This document shows positions 7,871 through 12,643 of a stretch of 14,252 bases of DNA, in pieces. The position numbers and the translations under genes are program-made. The notes below the pieces were generated by a model. That model was not told the DNA's origin, made no database searches, and was given only the letters and a program-made list of their open reading frames with translations. Position 1 is the stretch's first letter. Each line of letters starts with the position of its first letter. Origin of the DNA: an uncultured Bacteroidota bacterium (lineage in GTDB: Bacteria > Bacteroidota > Bacteroidia > Chitinophagales > Saprospiraceae); NCBI GenBank assembly GCA_937876435.1, contig CALEIL010000304.1, positions 1-14,252 on the forward strand, read 5' to 3'.

Positions 7871-8215
7871 TCTGAATCTGGGGGAAGGAGGCTGCGGAGA
7901 GAGCTGGTGCGTGAGGGCGTCCGCCTTTACCCTTTACCAGTGAGGGAAGGACCTCGCCGTTCAGATCATGTGTTGAATGCGGCGAAGTATCCGTTTGAGG
8001 ATAGCCCCCATACCCTTACTTTTTTTTCTGGCGTATCCAAGAAACTTGGTGGACGGACTCCCTACGGACCTGACCTACCCGCCGTCTCTTTCCGCCACGG
8101 CCTGTCCAGATGAAGCCACTATCCAGCCGCATCAGGCAGCCCGCCACGGCCACCAACATCAGTGACACCCACCTACGTCGGGCAGGTCTGAAGAGGGCAG
8201 GTGGGATCATATTTT
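7871..8215. repeat. GC-rich non-coding block with short repeats
   Basis: This roughly 345-bp block differs sharply from the AT-rich DNA on its right. It carries an 11-bp direct repeat CCGCCACGGCC (8092-8102 and 8141-8151) and a tandem CTTTACC pair (about 7925-7938). It also has a hairpin CCAAG-AAA-CTTGG (8037-8049) just after a T8 run, and an inverted repeat CCCACCT/AGGTGGG (8168-8174 with 8199-8205) enclosing two GGGCAGGT copies. Open frames exist on both strands, as expected of GC-rich non-coding DNA, and none has protein-like composition or a credible start. It looks like a dispersed intergenic repeat family, but only one copy is in view. Confidence 0.4.
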
Positions 8216-8327
8216 AGCTGTTGAGCGATGGATGTGAATAGAAATATGGAAACTACGATCTATGATTTGTATAATAGAAAAATAAATTCAAATGACCGGT
8301 TGATTTCTTACCATCTCCGCAGTACTT

Positions 8328-8394
8328 GAAAATTTAACATTTTATATGTGCTTTGTTACGAAAAAAATATTACATTATCCGTTGTTAAATTTTC
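8328..8394. repeat. perfect 12-bp inverted repeat with 43-bp spacer
   Basis: GAAAATTTAACA (8328-8339) is the exact reverse complement of TGTTAAATTTTC (8383-8394). The enclosed 43 bp are AT-rich. No target-site duplication flanks it and no open frame lies inside. It could be a remnant of a miniature inverted-repeat element, a binding site for a dimeric regulator, or the base of a long hairpin. Transcribed, it would form an A/U-rich stem. No T tract follows. Confidence 0.55.
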
Positions 8395-8437
8395 TGAGGA
8401 AAAGTGTTTTGTCTTACGATCGACCCCTTGCCCTGAT

Positions 8438-8486
8438 CAGCAGGAAAGATGAAAACAAAAAGCGCTGCTGCTCATCGCAGCAGGAA
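8438..8486. repeat. direct repeats CAGCAGGAA and a CTGCTG/CAGCAG hairpin
   Basis: CAGCAGGAA occurs at 8438-8446 and 8478-8486, exactly 40 bp apart (about four helical turns). CTGCTG at 8465-8470 can pair with the second copy (CAGCAG 8478-8483, loop of 7). The repeats end one base before the -33 box of the candidate promoter at 8488-8518, which is a natural place for an operator. The function is inferred only from position. Confidence 0.4.
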
Positions 8487-8487
8487 G

Positions 8488-8518
8488 TTTGCTATTAAGC
8501 TACTTCGAAATATTCTTG
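8488..8518 (+). promoter_or_regulatory. candidate Bacteroidota-type promoter for the orphan gene
   Basis: TTTG at 8488-8491 (exact -33 box) is separated by 19 bp from TATTCTTG at 8511-8518, a one-mismatch -7 box (TAnnTTTG). Transcription would begin near 8525, giving a leader of about 15 nt before the ATG at 8540. This geometry supports 8540, rather than the GTG at 8620, as the true translation start of the gene. Confidence 0.5.
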
Positions 8519-8539
8519 TACCATTTAAAAATTTAAAAA

Positions 8540-8623
8540 ATGAAAAATACTAATGTAAATTTCAACACTGTTATTAGAACCAACTTAATTCCTCATCAAA
8601 AAAATCTCACCTGTCAGGTGTGA
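8540..8623 (+). CDS. 27-codon ORF: 5' part of a frame-split gene or leader peptide
   Basis: The ATG at 8540 has the A-rich upstream sequence (AAAATTTAAAAA) typical of Bacteroidota starts and sits just behind a plausible promoter. It encodes MKNTNVNFNTVIRTNLIPHQ and then KNLTCQV before TGA at 8621-8623. That stop overlaps the GTG of the next frame (GTGA at 8620-8623). At 8598-8604 there are seven A residues; in this frame they read as CAA AAA AAT. A one-base shift there would join this peptide to the following 246-residue frame, giving one protein of about 273 residues. I read it as most likely the real N-terminus of that protein, separated by a homopolymer length change, by programmed -1 shifting, or by a sequence error. 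A stand-alone coupled leader peptide is the alternative. Confidence 0.45.
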   Translation: MKNTNVNFNTVIRTNLIPHQKNLTCQV

Positions 8624-9360
8624 ATGAAAGTTTAGATCAAGGAATATTATCGACCATTACCCGAATAATTCAGAGCAGATCCACCGGAAACTTTTCTCTG
8701 CTAGAATTAAGCGAATATTACTCGCTTACAGAAGGCAGAGTTCCTCGACCGGAGTATAAATACTTTAGTTTTATGGGCGGGATTAATGAAGATCAATTGG
8801 TTGAAATAGAGAGTAAGCTGTATAAATTTGATTTCGACGAGGTGAAATTAGCCACTCAAGGGGAGATTTCAGATTTTGATTCGGAAAGTACTTACGTGAT
8901 AGAATATTCTCAGGTGGAGCGTCGGTTTTACCAAAAACCAACAAGATCGACACTCGATGAGAATTGTGGATACGCGTTTGAGGATTTGAATCTACTTTTT
9001 GGATCCATATTTGCCAGTCTAAGTATTCAGTCTAATTATCCGATCAGGGCCGGATATACCATATTTCAGATGTGGCCCGATCCCAGCGGGACCGATAACA
9101 TAGGGGCCACCATCTCCTATCCTCCGAGCTATTCATATAGCATCAACTGGCAAACCTATACTTGTCCCGCTGCTTATGAGGGGCAGTATAACTGGTCTGA
9201 ATTTATACTGAACATTCCGGCACCCTGTACGTCTAAGAATATTACGCTGGACTTACCCTATACCCGGGCGAACTGGCTGGGGGCTACGGGTCCTGAGGAC
9301 GAGTGTGAGGGCTTGGTCCAATTATTCGGTTTGTCCAAACAATTTTACGGTTGCAATTAA
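8620..9360 (+). CDS. unrecognised protein upstream of the cohesin-like T9SS protein
   Basis: This frame gives 246 residues from a GTG at 8620, but it is open back to 8578, and its natural N-terminus is probably the ATG at 8540 in another frame (see that entry). I do not recognise a family. The N-terminal third is helical and charged (LDQGILSTITRIIQSRSTGNF, then LLELSEYYSL). The middle has VEIESKLYKFDFDEVKLA and VIEYSQVERRFYQKP. The last third is rich in aromatic residues, proline and cysteine: IFQMWPDPSGTDNIG, YPPSYSYSINWQTYTC, WSEFILNIPAPC, and an end at FYGCN. No signal peptide or membrane segment is seen in either start version, although the cysteine- and aromatic-rich tail would suit a secreted protein. 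The next gene begins 45 nt after the stop on the same strand, so co-transcription is likely. Function unknown. Confidence 0.65.
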   Translation: MNESLDQGILSTITRIIQSRSTGNFSLLELSEYYSLTEGRVPRPEYKYFSFMGGINEDQLVEIESKLYKFDFDEVKLATQGEISDFDSESTYVIEYSQVERRFYQKPTRSTLDENCGYAFEDLNLLFGSIFASLSIQSNYPIRAGYTIFQMWPDPSGTDNIGATISYPPSYSYSINWQTYTCPAAYEGQYNWSEFILNIPAPCTSKNITLDLPYTRANWLGATGPEDECEGLVQLFGLSKQFYGCN

Positions 9361-9405
9361 CTTTAGATTGTAGTAAAATTTCCGATCAATCACTAATTAG
9401 CAATT

Positions 9406-11994
9406 ATGAACAGGTGGTCTTTTATGATTATCCTTTGGGTCATCCTCGCTGACAATGGCCATGCCCAGACCTGTACTGGATTGGATGCGGGTAAAGCAGA
9501 ACTAATTGCTAAATCCTCAAGACACTTGATCAATGATCGAACTGGTGAACAGGTCGGGGGCAGCCAATTTACTATAAAATCTGAGAACTTTGATCTTACC
9601 GGTGATCCGGATCCCACCACATCGGCTGGGATCCGGTTCCTGGTTTTTCGAAAGCAGCCCGATCTGGATGAATGGATCACTCCGGAAGAATTGGTGGATC
9701 ATCCGGATATCATCCGGGTGGATGGCGATCCGTTACTCGCTGGTACAGATGAAAGTGGTACTATAAACATTGGCGAGCGGCCAGCCTGGGAGCTACCTTT
9801 TGGCCAGCTCGTCCCGGTCCGGCTCTGGTTCGTACCCATTACCGTGCACCACGTGAATGCACCGGATTTCGAAAGCGCCTTTGAGGGGCCATGTATAAAT
9901 GTCAATGGCGACAATCCCATATCGATTTATTTTGTACTACCATTAAAATTGGAACTGGACTTAAACTATTGGGACCGGGAGACGAATGAAATTATTATCC
10001 CTGTATCTGGTGGTCTTCCTGAATTAGAACCCGATCGGTTTGAATACGAACTGAAAATGTTTTTTAGCAATACCAAAGAAAAAGTATTTGTAGAAAAGCG
10101 GGGTTTTAATTTATTTGTATTTAAGATGGATAGTTTGTATGGCACCTTTGATATTACGCTTGGAACAAAAGGTTTTTTGTCGCAATCTGTACTTACCGAC
10201 TTAACCATCTCCAAACCCCTTGTTCGCCTTACCATCCCGGATATGGATGTGTATCAGGGCGATGAATTTTGCTTACCGGTCCGGGTCCGGGATTTCTGGA
10301 ACATTGATTCCTTTACTTTCAGGTTGCAATGGGATGAAAGCGTGATCGAGTTCACCGGATTTGGTCCTCCGGGGAATATACATCCGGAATTGAAAAAAGG
10401 GAGCGGTCCTGTGTTTCACCGCCTGAGCGGCCGGAACGGGGGGCGGTTTACCTGGGAGACGAACGGCGACCCGGTCACCATTCCTGATGGCGATGTACTT
10501 TTTAATCTATGCTTCAAAGCTGTCGGTCACCCGGGGAGCCGAACGCCGGTGGATACGTTGGGAGACGATCACCGGTTTTACGGAGGGGAATTGTTCCTGG
10601 GGCCGCGGGTGGAAGCGGGCGAGGTTCGTATCATCCCTGATGATTACCTCGGGATGTCGTATGAGATGCTGTCCTGCCCGGAAACTTCGGGGCCGGTAGA
10701 TGTGGTGATGGACATCACGGGGAAGCATCCGCCGTTTACCCTGTCTTTTGATCCTGCAGATACGGAAGATCGGATCATGGAAGGGAACCGGGACACGCTC
10801 TACGGTATCCCGCAGGGGACTTATGATATCACCCTCACGGACGCCCTGGGTCAAAGCATTACCAAAATAGACCAGGAATTTTCCACCGGATTTCAAGGTG
10901 ATTTTCGACTGACGCTGGACAGTGTGCGGAGCCATGATCCGTTGTGTGTGGGTGATGCAAATGGGGAGATTTTTGTGAAAATACATCAGAATAAATCATT
11001 GAACTATAACCTGTTTTATCAAAAAGGAAATGATACCATCGAAGTTGACAATCCATTGATGAAAGATCTGGGTGCAGGAGAATATACGATTTGGGCGGTA
11101 GATGAGCGGGGATGTGAAGCCCCCCTGCCGGAACCGGTAGTACTGGATGATCCGGTCCCTATGACTTTGGCCCCGGATAATATCCGGCTGGCATGCGGAG
11201 CAACGGACAGTCTGGTACGGTTGGGAAGCTTTGTCGAAGGAGGTACGGGTGTGGTGGAATATGCGATGGGGGATGACGGCCAGTATCGAAGGTTGGATCG
11301 GGACACCGTCTTGGAGGCGGGTACTTATACCATTCATCTACGGGATTTCCTCGGATGTGAAGCGACGGCTAATTTTACGGTGGGAGAAGGTGCTTCTGAT
11401 ATTTCTTTTACTTTTGATCCTTCGGAAGATACGCTGTTCGTTGAACCGGATGAGACTGTAGAAGTAGCATCAGTCCCCTCCGGATCGGATACGGAACTCA
11501 CGTACGACTGGAGTGCTTCGGGTGGGACCGTAGATGAGTTTGTGGAAAACAAAGCCCGGTTTAATTTTGAGGAAAACGGAACGATCCGGCTGTCCATCAC
11601 GGATGCTTCCGGCTGTGATTTTTCAGATGAACTTCCGGTGGTGGTGTCGGAACAGGAAGAGCCGGACGGCGAGGAGGATGACATGGAAGACGAAGAAACG
11701 GAAAAGGAGTGCACCGTCTCCATTCCCAATGCCATCACCCCCAATGGGGACGGAATCAACGATTATTTGGAAGTTTTTTCGTCGTGTAATATTACGATTA
11801 TTGAAATCAGGATATTCGATAAATGGGGCGGTGAACTGTACAAGGTCCAGGGTGGGGAAGATGATACACAGCTTTGGGAAGATCTTCCTCCTGGGGTGGT
11901 CATGGTGCAGGTGACGTATCAGATCAATACTTCCGGAGGAAGTGAAGCCGGGGTGGTGAAGACGATAGCCGATGCCGTGATGGTGGTAAAATAG
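9406..11994 (+). CDS. large secreted protein: cohesin-like domain, SprB-like repeats, T9SS type B C-terminus
   Basis: This 862-residue protein is probably exported by Sec and the type IX system. MNRWSFMIILWVILADNGHA is a signal peptide, with likely cleavage before QTCTG. After an N-terminal region (25-270) comes a cohesin/carbohydrate-binding-type beta-sandwich (about 273-411): VYQGDEFCLPVRVRDF, SFTFRLQWDESVIEFTGF, FTWETNG, IPDGDVLFNLCFKAVG. Next are SprB-like or Ig-like modules: 416-490 (GIPQGTYDITLTDALG), 512-575 (CVGDANGEIFVKI, LGAGEYTIWAVDERGC) and 596-660 (LEAGTYTIHLRDFLGC), then a PKD-like stretch. An acidic linker (about 749-767, EQEEPDGEEDDMEDEETEKE) precedes the sorting domain (768-862): SIPNAITPNGDGINDYLEVF, IRIFDKWGGELY. 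The usual WDG and GxYxY of that domain are replaced by LWEDLPPGVVMVQV. The start is ATG 9406. An adhesin or matrix role is inferred; no catalytic motif is seen. Confidence 0.88.
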   Translation: MNRWSFMIILWVILADNGHAQTCTGLDAGKAELIAKSSRHLINDRTGEQVGGSQFTIKSENFDLTGDPDPTTSAGIRFLVFRKQPDLDEWITPEELVDHPDIIRVDGDPLLAGTDESGTINIGERPAWELPFGQLVPVRLWFVPITVHHVNAPDFESAFEGPCINVNGDNPISIYFVLPLKLELDLNYWDRETNEIIIPVSGGLPELEPDRFEYELKMFFSNTKEKVFVEKRGFNLFVFKMDSLYGTFDITLGTKGFLSQSVLTDLTISKPLVRLTIPDMDVYQGDEFCLPVRVRDFWNIDSFTFRLQWDESVIEFTGFGPPGNIHPELKKGSGPVFHRLSGRNGGRFTWETNGDPVTIPDGDVLFNLCFKAVGHPGSRTPVDTLGDDHRFYGGELFLGPRVEAGEVRIIPDDYLGMSYEMLSCPETSGPVDVVMDITGKHPPFTLSFDPADTEDRIMEGNRDTLYGIPQGTYDITLTDALGQSITKIDQEFSTGFQGDFRLTLDSVRSHDPLCVGDANGEIFVKIHQNKSLNYNLFYQKGNDTIEVDNPLMKDLGAGEYTIWAVDERGCEAPLPEPVVLDDPVPMTLAPDNIRLACGATDSLVRLGSFVEGGTGVVEYAMGDDGQYRRLDRDTVLEAGTYTIHLRDFLGCEATANFTVGEGASDISFTFDPSEDTLFVEPDETVEVASVPSGSDTELTYDWSASGGTVDEFVENKARFNFEENGTIRLSITDASGCDFSDELPVVVSEQEEPDGEEDDMEDEETEKECTVSIPNAITPNGDGINDYLEVFSSCNITIIEIRIFDKWGGELYKVQGGEDDTQLWEDLPPGVVMVQVTYQINTSGGSEAGVVKTIADAVMVVK

Positions 11995-12040
11995 GCTAAA
12001 TTGTGGTCCGGGCTCGGGCTCAGAAAATCAGAAAACCAAA

Positions 12041-12058
12041 GGGGCACGGCCGTGCCCC
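12041..12058. repeat. perfect 18-bp palindrome
   Basis: GGGGCACGGCCGTGCCCC is fully self-complementary and lies 47 bp after the stop of the large secreted protein. As RNA it would form a strong GC stem, but no T tract follows (TCTCCG), so it is not a standard terminator. It may still impede 3' exonucleases or act as part of the intergenic repeat cluster with its neighbours. Confidence 0.75.
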
Positions 12059-12103
12059 TCTCCGTGGTCCTCCGTGCCTTCTTTGTGTGTCCTCTGTGTA
12101 AAT
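12059..12103 (-). repeat. purine-rich CACAGAGGACAC-type intergenic repeat
   Basis: Read on the minus strand this is ACACAGAGGACACACAAAG followed by variants of GGCACGGAGGACCACGGAGA. Such degenerate CACAGAGGACACGGAGG strings are, from memory, common dispersed intergenic sequences in several bacterial phyla. The class is identified by recall only. It abuts the 18-bp palindrome. Confidence 0.45.
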
Positions 12104-12107
12104 CCAT

Positions 12108-12120
12108 TGGCCAAAGGCCA
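12108..12120. repeat. short hairpin TGGCC-AAA-GGCCA
   Basis: A five-base perfect inverted repeat with a 3-nt loop, within the repeat-rich spacer between the convergent genes. No T tract follows in either direction. Confidence 0.4.
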
Positions 12121-12158
12121 CATGCCGGGCACCCGCGAGGGATGCCTACATCCATAAC

Positions 12159-12182
12159 GTCATTCCGGACTTGATCCGGAAT
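12159..12182. repeat. REP-like palindrome touching the smpB stop codon
   Basis: Arms ATTCCGGA (12162-12169) and TCCGGAAT (12175-12182) surround CTTGA, preceded by CGTC. This is the familiar CGTCATTCCGGACTTGATCC type of dispersed intergenic palindrome found in many bacterial genomes (recalled, not searched). Its last base is the first plus-strand base of the smpB TGA, so the element sits directly at the gene end. The position between two convergent genes is typical for REP-like elements. Confidence 0.65.
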
Positions 12183-12643
12183 CAATACTTCGCCTGCTTC
12201 GCCCGGGCCATCTCCCTTTTACTTTCCCGTTCCTTGATGGATTGCCGTTTGTCGTGAACCTTTTTACCCTGTGCTAGTGCGATCAGGACTTTGACCAGAC
12301 CGTTTTCGTTGATGAATACCTTGTATGGGACGATGGTTAATCCTTTCTCTTTGACCGACTTATTTAATTTTCGAAGTTCTCTCTTTTTAAGAAGCAGTTT
12401 CCGCTCTCTCATCGGATGCAACTCTTGAATGGTATTGTACTTGTAATCCGATATATGAAAATTTTTGACGTAGAGTTCTCCTTTTTTGAAATAACAAAAC
12501 GCATCCGCCAGGTTAGCTCTCCCGGCGCGAATGGATTTTACCTCCGCACCAAACAATTGAATGCCGGCCACGTATTCTTCCACAAATTCGAACTCGAATT
12601 TGGCTTTACGGTTGAGGATCTGGATGTTGTTTCCCTGCGCCAT
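12182..12643 (-). CDS. smpB: SsrA-binding protein SmpB
   Basis: This 153-residue protein is a full-length SmpB, the small RNA-binding protein that carries tmRNA (SsrA) into stalled ribosomes for trans-translation. Family features are clear: NRKAKFEFEFVEEYVAGIQL with GAEVKSIRAGRANLADAF at 11-49, YVKNFHISDY in the OB-fold, and the KKLNK-type basic stretches. The basic C-terminal tail HDKRQSIKERESKREMARAK would enter the mRNA channel. The ATG at 12641-12643 overlaps the stop of the upstream S9 peptidase gene by one base (TAATG), indicating translational coupling. The stop TGA lies inside a REP-like palindrome. The ssrA gene itself is not in this window. Confidence 0.97.
   Translation of the reverse strand: MAQGNNIQILNRKAKFEFEFVEEYVAGIQLFGAEVKSIRAGRANLADAFCYFKKGELYVKNFHISDYKYNTIQELHPMRERKLLLKKRELRKLNKSVKEKGLTIVPYKVFINENGLVKVLIALAQGKKVHDKRQSIKERESKREMARAKQAKY

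Noticed and set aside
8016..8210. A 64-codon minus-strand ORF with a hydrophobic VSLMLVAVAGCLM segment and an apparent lipobox
   Set aside because: It lies in the GC-rich repeat block where both strands are open. Its arginine-rich low-complexity tail and lack of an upstream start signal point to chance.
8328..8394. An insertion sequence bounded by the 12-bp inverted repeat
   Set aside because: There is no transposase frame inside and no flanking target duplication; only the inverted repeat itself is supported.
8449..8553. A 34-codon ORF (MKTKSAAAHRSRKF...) with AGGAAAG just before its ATG
   Set aside because: It runs across the candidate promoter and the repeat/hairpin (its GCT GCT GCT codons are the hairpin arm), overlaps the better-supported 8540 start, and resembles no known peptide.
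11334..11759. A serine-rich minus-strand ORF of 141 codons opposite the large secreted protein
   Set aside because: The serine richness is the antisense reflection of acidic and threonine-rich codons in the real gene; no start signal or domain.
12041..12058. The perfect GC palindrome as an intrinsic terminator
   Set aside because: No run of T follows on either strand, so the standard definition is not met; kept as a repeat.
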